Of a DNA stretch of 64,000 nt, positions 9,040 to 16,805 are shown in pieces. The notes under the pieces are model-generated. The model was given only the letters and a program-made list of their open reading frames with translations, ran no database searches and was not told the origin of the DNA. A program made the position numbers and the translations under genes. Origin of the DNA: CBDDKS01 sp965230335 (GTDB lineage: Bacteria; Pseudomonadota; Gammaproteobacteria; Enterobacterales; Kangiellaceae); the NCBI GenBank assembly GCA_965230335.1, contig CBDDKS010000006.1:1736001-1800000 (forward strand), written 5' to 3'. Positions within the stretch are counted from its first letter, which is position 1. Every line of letters starts with the position of its first letter.

Positions 9040-9067
9040 AAAAAAGGAGTCTTTTGGCTCCTTTTTT
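9040..9067 (+). terminator. Intrinsic terminator after ftsH
   Basis: AAAAAAGGAGTC pairs with GGCTCCTTTTTT across a TTTT loop (one G-U pair). The stem runs straight into the T-tract, and it is symmetric enough to work from either strand. Confidence 0.85.
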
Positions 9068-9091
9068 ATTTTACGATGTTGCTTTGAAAAA

Positions 9092-9122
9092 GTCAGTCGT
9101 ACACAGCGAAGCGGTGCAAAAT
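9092..9122. repeat. Degenerate copy of the dispersed hairpin repeat
   Basis: The segment gtcagtcgtacacagcgaag and the following ggtgcaaaata match the repeat copies at 31739, 34662 and 34761, with substitutions that weaken the hairpin. A short piece of the neighbouring hairpin (aaaaagtca) is also retained. Weaker echoes (gtcagtcg) occur at about 9192 and 9258. Confidence 0.6.
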
Positions 9123-9242
9123 ACCTTTTTATCTTTTGGTAATTATATGGTTATTTTTGTTCCAAAAATTTAATGGGAACATAGTCCATAGTCAGTCGTG
9201 ATGGCGAAGTCATTGTGAAGCTACTTTTATTTATGTCACAAA

Positions 9243-10151
9243 TTGAATGAAAATAGTGTCAGTCGCATATTGCTTAGGAATCACGTATCATTACGTGAAT
9301 TTTTTAACTATCGTCTTACAGCAAACGTCTTGTCCTGGTTAACACAACAAATTCATGACACAAAACGTCCTCTTATTATGGGGATTCTCAATGTCACGCC
9401 TGATTCATTTTCAGATGGTGGGCGATACCATCATCTGAAAGCCGCCATTGTACAGGCTGAACATTTAGTTGAATCAGGCGCTGATATTATTGATGTTGGT
9501 GGTGAATCAACACGGCCAAATGCACAAGTCGTTGATCTTGAAACTGAATTAGCAAGGGTTATTCCATTAATACAAGCGATTCGTTCATTGGGTAAACCCA
9601 TATCTATTGATACCAGTAAACCTGAAGTGATGCGCGCTGCTGTTGAAGCAGGAGCAAGCATGATTAATGATGTCAATGCATTACAGGCTGATAATGCAAT
9701 AGAAGCTGCCAAAGCATGTCATGTGCCCATTTGTTTGATGCATCGACAGGGATCGCCAAAATCAATGCAGTTACAACCGAGTTATGACAATGTGGTTGAT
9801 GATGTTTTGTCCTTTTTGGATGATAGGGTTTCGGTGTGTCAGCAGGCTGGTATTGCACCATCTTTTTTATGTATTGATCCTGGCTTTGGTTTTGGTAAGT
9901 TATTGGAACATAATATTGCTTTACTAAAATCTCTAGAGCGTTTTCAAAAACTTCAGTACCCAGTCTTGGTAGGCTTATCTCGTAAATCAATGTTAGGTCA
10001 ACTGACCGGACAGGAAGTTGACGATCGTTTAGCGGCTTCTTTAGCGGCAACGCTGATAGCTGCGATAAAATCAGCTAATATCGTGAGAGTACATGATGTT
10101 GAAGAAACACGAGATGTACTTACGATGTATTCTACCATTTATTCTCATTAA
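9243..10151 (+). CDS. folP: Dihydropteroate synthase FolP
   Basis: Condenses 6-hydroxymethyl-dihydropterin pyrophosphate with p-aminobenzoate in folate synthesis; it is the sulfonamide target. Signatures are MGILNVTPDSFSDGG, DIIDVGGESTRP, SIDTSKPEV, DPGFGFGK and GLSRKSMLG. The frame opens at TTG 9243 (302 residues), but family members start about 17 residues before MGILNVTPDS. A TTG at 9333 would give that length. Neither start has a clear Shine-Dalgarno, and the extra N-terminus overlaps an echo of a dispersed repeat, so the true start is uncertain. It lies between ftsH and glmM, as in E. coli. Confidence 0.94.
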   Translation: MNENSVSRILLRNHVSLREFFNYRLTANVLSWLTQQIHDTKRPLIMGILNVTPDSFSDGGRYHHLKAAIVQAEHLVESGADIIDVGGESTRPNAQVVDLETELARVIPLIQAIRSLGKPISIDTSKPEVMRAAVEAGASMINDVNALQADNAIEAAKACHVPICLMHRQGSPKSMQLQPSYDNVVDDVLSFLDDRVSVCQQAGIAPSFLCIDPGFGFGKLLEHNIALLKSLERFQKLQYPVLVGLSRKSMLGQLTGQEVDDRLAASLAATLIAAIKSANIVRVHDVEETRDVLTMYSTIYSH

Positions 10152-10276
10152 AAATTTGAATAAAATACATATAAATCATACTTATGCTATCTGAAGGTAC
10201 ATAGGTATCAGTAACAGATCATTGTGAATAAACAGATAAACAACAAACAGATAAAACAGTCAATAGGTAAATAAAA

Positions 10277-11617
10277 ATGAGTAAACGCCAGTATTTTGGA
10301 ACTGATGGTATTCGTGGACAAGTGGGACAGTTTCCCATTACACCTGACTTCGTACTTAAATTGGGTTGGGCTGTTGGTAAAGTATTAGCGGCTGATCGTG
10401 AAAGCAAAGTGCTGATCGGAAAAGACACCCGCATTTCAGGCTATATGTTTGAATCGGCATTGGAGGCGGGGCTCATAGCAGCCGGTGTTGATGTGATGCA
10501 ACTGGGTCCAATGCCAACACCAGGTATTGCGTATTTAACACGGACTTTCCGGGCAGATGCCGGTATTGTCATCAGTGCTTCACACAATCCTTATGAAGAC
10601 AATGGGATTAAGTTTTTTTCCAGTGATGGATTAAAGCTACCGGATGAGGTTGAATTAAAAATAGAGTCTATGTTGGCACAGGATATGGTGACCGTACATT
10701 CTGGCGCCCTAGGTAAGGCAACACGCGTCAATGATGCTGTTGGACGCTATATAGAATTTTGTAAGTCCAGCATTTCTTCAAAAACCTCACTCAATAATTT
10801 AAAAATTGTTTTAGATTGTGCTCATGGCGCAACTTACAATATTGCACCTTCTGTTTTTAGAGAGATGGGTGCTGAGATTGTCACAATCGGTACTTCTCCT
10901 GATGGACTTAATATTAATGAAGCTTGTGGTGCAACAGATACACAACAATTGCGTGAACAGGTGATTGCTGAAAAAGCAGATTTGGGTATTGCTTTTGATG
11001 GTGATGGTGACAGGGTTATGATGGTTGATCATCTTGGTGAAGAAGTGGATGGCGATCAGCTGGTGTATATTATTGTGCAGGACTTACATCGACGTAATCA
11101 ATTAGAAGGCGGTGTCGTGGGCACATTGATGACCAATCTAGGTCTTGAAAAAGCTTTGGGATCTTTGGATATTCCTTTTGCAAGAGCCAAAGTGGGTGAT
11201 CGTTATGTTGTGGAGATGCTGAATGAAAAGGGTTGGCGATATGGTGGAGAGCCTTCAGGACATATTTTGTGTCTGGATTCGAATACAACGGGTGACGGAA
11301 TTATTGCAGCATTGCAGGTGTTGTCAGTGATTGTTTCTACGCAATTGTCGTTGAGCCAGTTGAAATCCAGAATTCCCATGTTTCCTCAGAAAATGATTAA
11401 TGTACGTTTGCCATCCAGAGAAAGTACGCCTTTGGATAAACCAGAGGTTCAGGCAGAAATAAAGTCTATGGAAGAAGAACTGGCTGATAAGGGACGGGTA
11501 TTATTGAGGGCATCGGGGACTGAACCGGTGATTCGCGTGATGGTTGAAGGCGAAGATATTGAATTGGTGCAGCAAACAGCAGAAAAGCTGGCTCACGTGG
11601 TTGAAGCGCACTGCTAG
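10277..11617 (+). CDS. glmM: Phosphoglucosamine mutase GlmM
   Basis: Interconverts glucosamine-6-phosphate and glucosamine-1-phosphate on the way to UDP-GlcNAc for peptidoglycan and LPS. 446 residues, the usual length. The phosphorylated serine is S102 in VISASHNPYEDNGIKFF; the Mg-binding loop DGDGDR has D241, D243 and D245; the sugar-binding GGEPSGH and the C-terminal phosphate-binding RASGTEPVIRVMVE are intact. The start is ATG with AGGT about 8 bases upstream. It is the last gene of the rlmE-ftsH-folP-glmM order. Confidence 0.97.
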   Translation: MSKRQYFGTDGIRGQVGQFPITPDFVLKLGWAVGKVLAADRESKVLIGKDTRISGYMFESALEAGLIAAGVDVMQLGPMPTPGIAYLTRTFRADAGIVISASHNPYEDNGIKFFSSDGLKLPDEVELKIESMLAQDMVTVHSGALGKATRVNDAVGRYIEFCKSSISSKTSLNNLKIVLDCAHGATYNIAPSVFREMGAEIVTIGTSPDGLNINEACGATDTQQLREQVIAEKADLGIAFDGDGDRVMMVDHLGEEVDGDQLVYIIVQDLHRRNQLEGGVVGTLMTNLGLEKALGSLDIPFARAKVGDRYVVEMLNEKGWRYGGEPSGHILCLDSNTTGDGIIAALQVLSVIVSTQLSLSQLKSRIPMFPQKMINVRLPSRESTPLDKPEVQAEIKSMEEELADKGRVLLRASGTEPVIRVMVEGEDIELVQQTAEKLAHVVEAHC

Positions 11618-11745
11618 GTTGATATAGGAGATTCTAGTGACGTGTTATTTTTGTTGATTTCAGGGTAAATTTCTTAATTTTTACTAGAGTTAATAGTAGG
11701 TTTGTGATTTACTCTTTTATGACAAAAAATAACAACATAAATTTT

Positions 11746-11767
11746 GTGTCATTATTGAAGATGACAC
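11746..11767. promoter_or_regulatory. Hairpin in the leader of the CBS-domain gene
   Basis: GTGTCAT pairs with ATGACAC across an 8-base loop, 45 bases before the start codon. There is no T-tract, so it is not a terminator. It may be an operator or an RNA structure. Confidence 0.35.
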
Positions 11768-11811
11768 ACGATTCAATATTGGCAAAATGAATTCACTGAG
11801 GAGAATATATC

Positions 11812-12219
11812 ATGTTGCAATCGGTAACCATCCGGGATTACATGACTTCTGCTGCAATTACCCTAAAACCAGAAACAGATGTTTTAGAAGCTGCAGAAAC
11901 GCTCTTGGAATACCGTTTATCCGGTGCTCCTGTTGTTGATGAGCATGCACAGGTAATTGGCTTTTTGTCAGAAAAAGATTGTCTGCACACCGTATTGAGT
12001 GCGATTTATAATGGTGATTTAGGCGATAGAGTACAGGATCGTATGAGCTCAACCGTTATTGCAGTGCATCCAGAAGATAGTATTTCTGATGTTGCTGAAA
12101 AATTTCTTAAATGTGCGTGTCGTAGTTTCCCAGTGATTGAAAAGGATGTACTGGTGGGTATGATATCCAGAAATAATATTTTACAGGCACTTGAAAAAAT
12201 TGGTGTCAACTGGAAATAG
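11812..12219 (+). CDS. Two-CBS-domain protein
   Basis: 135-residue stand-alone CBS pair (Bateman module). Such modules bind adenosyl ligands such as AMP, ATP or SAM and act as sensors. Two repeats are visible: IRDYMTSAAITLKPETDVLEAAETLLEYRLSGAPVVDE and a second starting VQDRMSSTVIAVHPEDSI. There is no attached enzyme or transporter domain and no obvious partner next door, so the target is unknown. The start is supported by a strong GAGGAG 8 bases upstream. A hairpin precedes the gene. Confidence 0.85.
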   Translation: MLQSVTIRDYMTSAAITLKPETDVLEAAETLLEYRLSGAPVVDEHAQVIGFLSEKDCLHTVLSAIYNGDLGDRVQDRMSSTVIAVHPEDSISDVAEKFLKCACRSFPVIEKDVLVGMISRNNILQALEKIGVNWK

Positions 12220-12354
12220 GCTACGTTATAAAATAAAGGATTGCAGATCCTATACCTAGAGTGAATGTCATAATAACTTCACCCAAAAGACATTAAATCA
12301 AAAAAAAACAGTTAAACAATGGAATGAAATAAATGATATAGCGTGTTACGTTTC

Positions 12355-13137
12355 ATGAAATTCTCTATGACTAAGATATTGGTTTCTATTATTATTTCTA
12401 TCGTTTCTTTTAACGTATGCTCTTCAACAGCAACTTATCGGCTGACTGTCACAAATAACTGGACGCCAACAACACACCCTATTGGCTATCCTCAGGATGC
12501 TCACTTTTCCTGGGTTGGTGGTGGTACTCATTCGGGGTCTGAAACTTTTTGGCAGCTTGGTGGTATTTCAAGTCTTGGTATGGAACAAATGGCAGAAACA
12601 GGCGTGACGACAATGCTCCTTGATGAAATTACGGCAGCTGGTGGCTCGACACTCAATTGGCGACATTGGTTTTGCCCTGATAATACCATGCACTTTAACT
12701 GTCGTGACACCATTGTAGAATTTACAGCAGATAGCAGCCAACATTTTTTAACCTTGGTTTCAATGGTTGCACCAAGTCCCGACTGGTTTGTCGGTGTATC
12801 AGGTTTAAATTTAATGGATGCCAGTGGAGATTGGAAAACGAGTATTTCTATACCATTGGCAATGTATGATGCTGGAACGGAAGAGGGCGTTAATCCAACG
12901 TTGACTAATCCAGAAACGACACCTTTTGAACCTATTGTACGCATTAGATATGATGTGACAACAGGGCATTACTTACCCGCACAACAAGCACATCATATTG
13001 GCAATTTTCTATTTGAACTACTCAGTGTTGAAGAAGACCCAGAAACAAAAACAGTACCTTTTCCATTTTTTAGTTTCTTGATTTTAGGATTGAGTATTAT
13101 TGTGATAAGTTTTTTTAGATATAAAACCTATCGGTGA
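12355..13137 (+). CDS. Exported spondin-domain protein with C-terminal membrane anchor
   Basis: 260 residues. A signal peptide (cleavage likely after CSSTA) precedes a domain matching the spondin N-type fold: ATYRLTVTNNWTPTTHP, DAHFSWVGGGTHSG, MVAPSPDWFVGVSGLNL and a DAGTEEG segment. One hydrophobic segment (PFFSFLILGLSIIVISFF) followed by basic residues closes the protein, suggesting membrane anchoring or a C-terminal sorting signal. Spondin domains are best known from animal matrix proteins; bacterial copies are of unknown role. A GTG at 12343 is an alternative start; neither has a good Shine-Dalgarno. It is convergent with nqrM. Confidence 0.78.
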   Translation: MKFSMTKILVSIIISIVSFNVCSSTATYRLTVTNNWTPTTHPIGYPQDAHFSWVGGGTHSGSETFWQLGGISSLGMEQMAETGVTTMLLDEITAAGGSTLNWRHWFCPDNTMHFNCRDTIVEFTADSSQHFLTLVSMVAPSPDWFVGVSGLNLMDASGDWKTSISIPLAMYDAGTEEGVNPTLTNPETTPFEPIVRIRYDVTTGHYLPAQQAHHIGNFLFELLSVEEDPETKTVPFPFFSFLILGLSIIVISFFRYKTYR

Positions 13138-13188
13138 TTTTTTAACCGCAATTTTTTAGCGACAACTTTTTAACAACGAATAGGTTGA

Positions 13189-13416
13189 TTATAACTCTTT
13201 AACATCCAGTTGATTTTTTTTACGTTCCTCTTCTTTTTTTATCTTTGCTTTGCGCTTTTCGCAAGGTTCGTCACAATTACATTCTTTTGTTAAACCTAAT
13301 GCTGCAATACCGCCACAGCTGCCTGATAACGACTGTTTTTTAACAAGATAACCGATAGCCATTAAAATAATGACGATGGCTAAAATTAAAAATGAAATTA
13401 AAAAATAGTTCAACAT
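13189..13416 (-). CDS. nqrM: Na+-NQR maturation protein NqrM
   Basis: 75-residue membrane protein of the DUF539/NqrM family, needed to mature the Na+-translocating NADH:quinone reductase by helping deliver iron to the NqrD/NqrE site. It has one N-terminal membrane helix, then the family cysteines in SGSCGG and ECNCDEPCEKRKAK. The lysine-rich tail is typical. It sits 2 bases after the apbE stop on the same strand, the usual apbE-nqrM order; the nqrABCDEF operon is not in the window. Confidence 0.92.
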   Translation of the reverse strand: MLNYFLISFLILAIVIILMAIGYLVKKQSLSGSCGGIAALGLTKECNCDEPCEKRKAKIKKEEERKKNQLDVKEL

Positions 13417-13418
13417 TA

Positions 13419-14447
13419 TTAGAGCCTGTTTAAATATTGGGAAAATTCAGGACTCATAGATCCAGAAAAACCTTGTTGTGTCTTAATTATCATAAAAATA
13501 GCTAATTTTTGCTGTTTTGCAATTTCTAAAGACTTTTCTGGTCCCAGAATCATAAAAGCCGTCGCATAGGCATCGGCAATCATGGTAGAGGCATGTACAA
13601 CTGTGACAGAAGCCAGTGTATGATCAATAGGATATCCCGTTTTTGGGTTAATTAAATGAGAAAAACGTTTACCGTCTTTCTCGAAGTAGTTACGATAATC
13701 GCCAGAGGTAGCGACTGCCATTTTACCAGGATGAATGATTTTTTGAATGGTTTGCATTCTATTTGAAGGTGTTTCTATGGCAACACGCCATGGTATTTTT
13801 TTATGATTTACGCCATTCATAATAATTTCTCCACCGATATCCACTAAAAAATGTTCGATAGAGTATTTGTTGCGTAATATTTTTGCGATTTCATCCACTG
13901 CAAACCCTTTCGCTATCGCTGAATAATTTAATTGCAAAGTAGCATAATGTTTTTGAATACACTGCTTTTCTTTGTTCAGATGGATTTTTGCAAAAGGATA
14001 TTGCAACAAAGATTTGATCTTTTGTTCACTGGGTATTTGATGGATTTGATTTTTATCAAATCCCCATAAAGCAATTAATGGCGCTAAACTGGGATCAAAA
14101 GCACCTTGTGTTATTTGATGAACTTTTAAAGCGGCTTCACTAATGAATAAAAACTCTTCAGAAACCGGTATGCAGGTCAAAGAGGTATTTTGATTAAACT
14201 CATTGATTTCTGAATTTGGAATATAAGTAGAGAGTAAATGATTAATATAGGTTAAATAACGGTCAACATCCTGTTGAACAGAAGGGATTAATGATTGTTC
14301 GTGAACTGAAAATACAACACGATAATAAGTTCCCATGGTTTCCCCGGATAATTCATTATATTTTGACGAATGATCAGAACAAGCCGATAAAAATAAGAGA
14401 CTGATAAAAAATAATCTAAGGAAACAAGTGTTAAAAAAGACGTTCAT
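13419..14447 (-). CDS. apbE: FAD:protein FMN transferase ApbE (lipoprotein)
   Basis: Transfers FMN from FAD to a threonine of target proteins, classically NqrB and NqrC. 342 residues from the ATG at 14447: a signal segment with lipobox LSAC (Cys at about 23), then GETMGTYYRVVF, GAFDPSLAPLIALWGF, IAKGFAVDEIA, DIGGEI, HLINPKTGYP and the metal-site DAYATAFMILG. The frame extends upstream to 14573, but that part overlaps the preceding gene and lacks a signal peptide. The start lies one base after the DUF924 stop, so translation is probably coupled. It pairs with nqrM just downstream. Confidence 0.93.
   Translation of the reverse strand: MNVFFNTCFLRLFFISLLFLSACSDHSSKYNELSGETMGTYYRVVFSVHEQSLIPSVQQDVDRYLTYINHLLSTYIPNSEINEFNQNTSLTCIPVSEEFLFISEAALKVHQITQGAFDPSLAPLIALWGFDKNQIHQIPSEQKIKSLLQYPFAKIHLNKEKQCIQKHYATLQLNYSAIAKGFAVDEIAKILRNKYSIEHFLVDIGGEIIMNGVNHKKIPWRVAIETPSNRMQTIQKIIHPGKMAVATSGDYRNYFEKDGKRFSHLINPKTGYPIDHTLASVTVVHASTMIADAYATAFMILGPEKSLEIAKQQKLAIFMIIKTQQGFSGSMSPEFSQYLNRL
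13420..13432. repeat. TAGAGCCTGTTTA motif at the apbE 3' end
   Basis: This 13-mer is identical to one at 46753-46765 (reverse orientation) and differs by one base from the MITE left end at 15810. It overlaps the apbE stop codon and supplies the AGG that could act as the nqrM Shine-Dalgarno. Confidence 0.35.
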
Positions 14448-14448
14448 T

Positions 14449-14997
14449 TTAAAAAGAAGAACCTGGCTGTGAAAGAAATTCAATTTCTTCTTGAGTAGAT
14501 TTTCGACCAAGAATATCATTTCTATGAGGATAGCGGCCAAACCGGTCAATAATGACTTTATGTTTTTTTTCAAATTCCAGATTTTCTGGAGATCCTAAGG
14601 CTTCAAAGTGTTCCATGGCTATTTCATGGATAGTGGATGATTCACTATGCATAAAAGGTAATAGAATAAACAGTTTATGATGTTTATTAAGATGTTCAAA
14701 CTCAGGTATTTTGACGGCTTCCTGTGCTAAAACTAATGCCATGGCATCCTGAGCAAAAGCCTTTTGATGATTCCGATAAATATTTCTTGAAAATTGATCA
14801 AGTACAATGATTTCTGCTAAACGTCCTATGAGTGTTTTCCGCCAGGGATCACATTCACCTTGAGATGCTTGTGTATGGATATCTAAAAATATCTTTTGGA
14901 TGTGTTGATCTAACGTATCGCTTTTTATCCACCAGTCTTGAGGTGATAACTCGTCAAACCAAAAATCTAATACTTTAGAATAATCGATCATATTCAT
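14449..14997 (-). CDS. DUF924 family protein
   Basis: 182-residue soluble protein of the DUF924 family, whose fold is TPR-like and whose function is unknown. Family signatures are VLDFWFDELSPQDWW, GRLAEIIVLDQFSRNIYR, the AFAQDAMAL segment and a C-terminal RFGRYPHRNDILGR. The start has GGTAGG 5-10 bases upstream. It lies between the SIMPL gene (11 bp upstream) and apbE (1 bp downstream), so the three are likely one transcript. No functional link to flavinylation is evident. Confidence 0.88.
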   Translation of the reverse strand: MNMIDYSKVLDFWFDELSPQDWWIKSDTLDQHIQKIFLDIHTQASQGECDPWRKTLIGRLAEIIVLDQFSRNIYRNHQKAFAQDAMALVLAQEAVKIPEFEHLNKHHKLFILLPFMHSESSTIHEIAMEHFEALGSPENLEFEKKHKVIIDRFGRYPHRNDILGRKSTQEEIEFLSQPGSSF

Positions 14998-15008
14998 GTA
15001 CCTACCAT

Positions 15009-15710
15009 TTATTGTATTTCAAAAATGACATGCATGTCTGCATTGATAGTTATTTTTCCTGGTGATAGATGGTTAACTGTATCAATATCAGATACCCCTT
15101 CTTGTGCAAGCGTTTTAAATCTATCTCTATGGGTAAATGATGATGAACTACTATTTTCACCAATAAATAAAGGTTTGCCAATTTTTGATTGAAAGACTTT
15201 AACTAATGTTTGTGCTTTGATTTTTGCATTGTTTAATGCTTTTACTTTGGCTTGATTTTGAAGTTTTTCCCTGTCTGAATGATCAAAATGTACATTTTGT
15301 ATAGATGCATTTTCAAATCTGGATAAGCCTTTCCAAAGTTTTTGGTAAGAGGATAAAGTTTTTGCGGTAAAGGTGATGTCTGTGGAACTATAATACCCTT
15401 GTTTTATATTTTGACGATTTTTATAGACATAGTTTTCTCCAAACACCATACGTGTTGTTTGAATATTTTTCTCATTGATACCGGTTATCTTTAAAAAATT
15501 AAGGATATTATGAACTAGTAGGCTATGTTCATGGGCACATTGTTCCAGATTTAGATCAATATTTTTTACATGAAGTGACCAATGCATCATATTGGGTTCC
15601 ACCTGTATTGCGGCTGTACCAATCACTTTAATATGAGGTGTTTTGAGGTTTTCACTATACGTCAATAAAGAGGTTGTATAGAAAGCAAGTAAAATTAGAT
15701 ATTTCATCAT
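15009..15710 (-). CDS. Periplasmic SIMPL-domain (DUF541) protein
   Basis: 233 residues with a signal peptide (hydrophobic 4-17, cleavage near TYS). The mature part starts IKVIGTAAIQVEPNMMHWSLHV, the usual opening of SIMPL/DUF541 proteins, with the typical helix ALNNAKIKAQTLVKVF before a C-terminal strand region. Relatives such as E. coli YggE form periplasmic ring assemblies, with a reported role in oxidative stress. GGAG lies 5 bases before the ATG. First gene of the likely SIMPL-DUF924-apbE-nqrM transcript. Confidence 0.88.
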   Translation of the reverse strand: MMKYLILLAFYTTSLLTYSENLKTPHIKVIGTAAIQVEPNMMHWSLHVKNIDLNLEQCAHEHSLLVHNILNFLKITGINEKNIQTTRMVFGENYVYKNRQNIKQGYYSSTDITFTAKTLSSYQKLWKGLSRFENASIQNVHFDHSDREKLQNQAKVKALNNAKIKAQTLVKVFQSKIGKPLFIGENSSSSSFTHRDRFKTLAQEGVSDIDTVNHLSPGKITINADMHVIFEIQ

Positions 15711-15809
15711 TCAATCTCCTGCAAAAAGAATAGTGACTATGATGTAGTTAGGGGTTAAACGTTCGAATACTAAAAATGACAAAAATTAGGGATATGCTAA
15801 CACAGATTA

Positions 15810-15964
15810 TAGAGGCTGTTTATCTTTTATAGTCTACATCTGTTAATTTTGTAAAAGCTTCAATTAAGGCACGAAGAGCGCAGTTTGGTTATTCCAAATA
15901 AGCGATAAGTAACGCAGAAGGGGGCTATCAGCAGGTTTAACCTATAAAAGATAAACAGCCCCTA
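15810..15964. mobile_element. MITE-like element with 21-bp terminal inverted repeats
   Basis: The left end GAGGCTGTTTATCTTTTATAG (bases 15812-15832) is matched at 20 of 21 positions by the reverse complement of 15942-15962. Both ends are flanked by TA, consistent with a TA target duplication as made by IS630/Tc1-type transposases. The roughly 110-bp interior has no coding capacity and contains a small inverted repeat (TTTGG...CCAAA). It fills most of the 418-bp gap between the divergent SIMPL gene and the ABC operon. Confidence 0.75.
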
Positions 15965-15984
15965 ATAATAATGGAGCGAATATC

Positions 15985-16012
15985 TTGGATAAGCTTTTTT
16001 TTAAGGTATAAT
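15985..16012 (+). promoter_or_regulatory. Likely sigma-70 promoter of the ABC operon
   Basis: A perfect -10 TATAAT at 16007-16012 with TTGGAT 16 bp upstream (15985-15990), 117 bp before the ABC ATPase start. It begins 21 bp beyond the right end of the MITE-like element. Confidence 0.5.
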
Positions 16013-16128
16013 CCTAGGGATAATAATTGGGTTAGGCATTGATTCTTATATTGGTTTAATTTCAAACTAAAAAGAACGATTCATCAATTAATCATCAACC
16101 GACTGAACTTTTTTAGATACTTCTTATT

Positions 16129-16803
16129 ATGTACTCAGTTGAAATTCAAAATTTACAGTATGCTTATACACATTCTGAACAAAAAGAATTGTTAAATATT
16201 GAACATTGGCAAATTAAAGAAGGAGAACAGGTTTTTCTTTATGGTCCATCGGGTTCTGGGAAATCAACATTATTAAATTTATTAGGTGGTATTTTGTTAC
16301 CCAGACAAGGACATATTTATTTATTAAATCAATTAATCAATCAAATGAATGGCCGCAAACGTGATCAATTTAGAGCGCAACATATAGGCATGGTATTTCA
16401 ACAGTTTAATTTAATTCCTTATTTAAATATTTTGGATAATATTCTTTTAGCGAAACACTTTTCTCAAAAAAAGAATCTGGATTCAAATTACCTTGATGAA
16501 CTATTAGCTTCTTTAAAGTTAGAGAAGGATTTATTATTAAGGCGAGCGGATTTTTTAAGTATCGGACAACAGCAACGTGTTGCTATTGTCCGAGCACTTA
16601 TCAATCAACCAAAAATTTTAATTGTTGATGAACCAACCTCAGCATTAGATTCAGATATGCGAGATAATTTTATGTCTCTTTTATTAAAGGTCATTGAACA
16701 GCATAAAACAACACTCATATTTGTGAGCCATGATAAAGCATTGCAGTCCTATTTTTCAAAGGTTGTTGATTTGTGTCAATTAAATCAAGTTGAGGTCTTT
16801 TGA
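16129..16803 (+). CDS. ABC transporter ATP-binding protein (LolD/MacB type)
   Basis: 224-residue nucleotide-binding subunit. It has Walker A GPSGSGKST, Q-loop MVFQQFNLIPYLNILDNI, signature LSIGQQQR (Ile replaces the second Gly of LSGGQ), Walker B ILIVDEPTSALD and a switch His in FVSHD. The short lid and lack of extra domains match the LolD/FtsE/MacB group, which power mechanotransmission-type permeases rather than classic import. It overlaps the start region of the FtsX-type permease downstream, so the two form one exporter or lipoprotein/peptide extrusion system. The substrate is unknown. Confidence 0.9.
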   Translation: MYSVEIQNLQYAYTHSEQKELLNIEHWQIKEGEQVFLYGPSGSGKSTLLNLLGGILLPRQGHIYLLNQLINQMNGRKRDQFRAQHIGMVFQQFNLIPYLNILDNILLAKHFSQKKNLDSNYLDELLASLKLEKDLLLRRADFLSIGQQQRVAIVRALINQPKILIVDEPTSALDSDMRDNFMSLLLKVIEQHKTTLIFVSHDKALQSYFSKVVDLCQLNQVEVF

Positions 16804-16805
16804 AT

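Noticed and set aside
8844..9173. 109-codon frame overlapping the end of ftsH and running past it
   Set aside because: Runs through the ftsH terminator and the repeat at 9092; no Shine-Dalgarno and no family.
9673..10050. 125-codon open frame opposite folP
   Set aside because: Antisense to conserved dihydropteroate synthase motifs.
12237..12251. AGGAT-TGCAG-ATCCT hairpin after the CBS gene as a terminator
   Set aside because: Only a 5-bp stem and no T-tract.
12528..12944. 138-codon open frame opposite the spondin-domain gene
   Set aside because: Antisense shadow; the plus-strand frame has a signal peptide and a recognisable domain.
14448..14573. Upstream extension of apbE
   Set aside because: Overlaps the DUF924 coding sequence and would hide the lipoprotein signal that begins at 14447.
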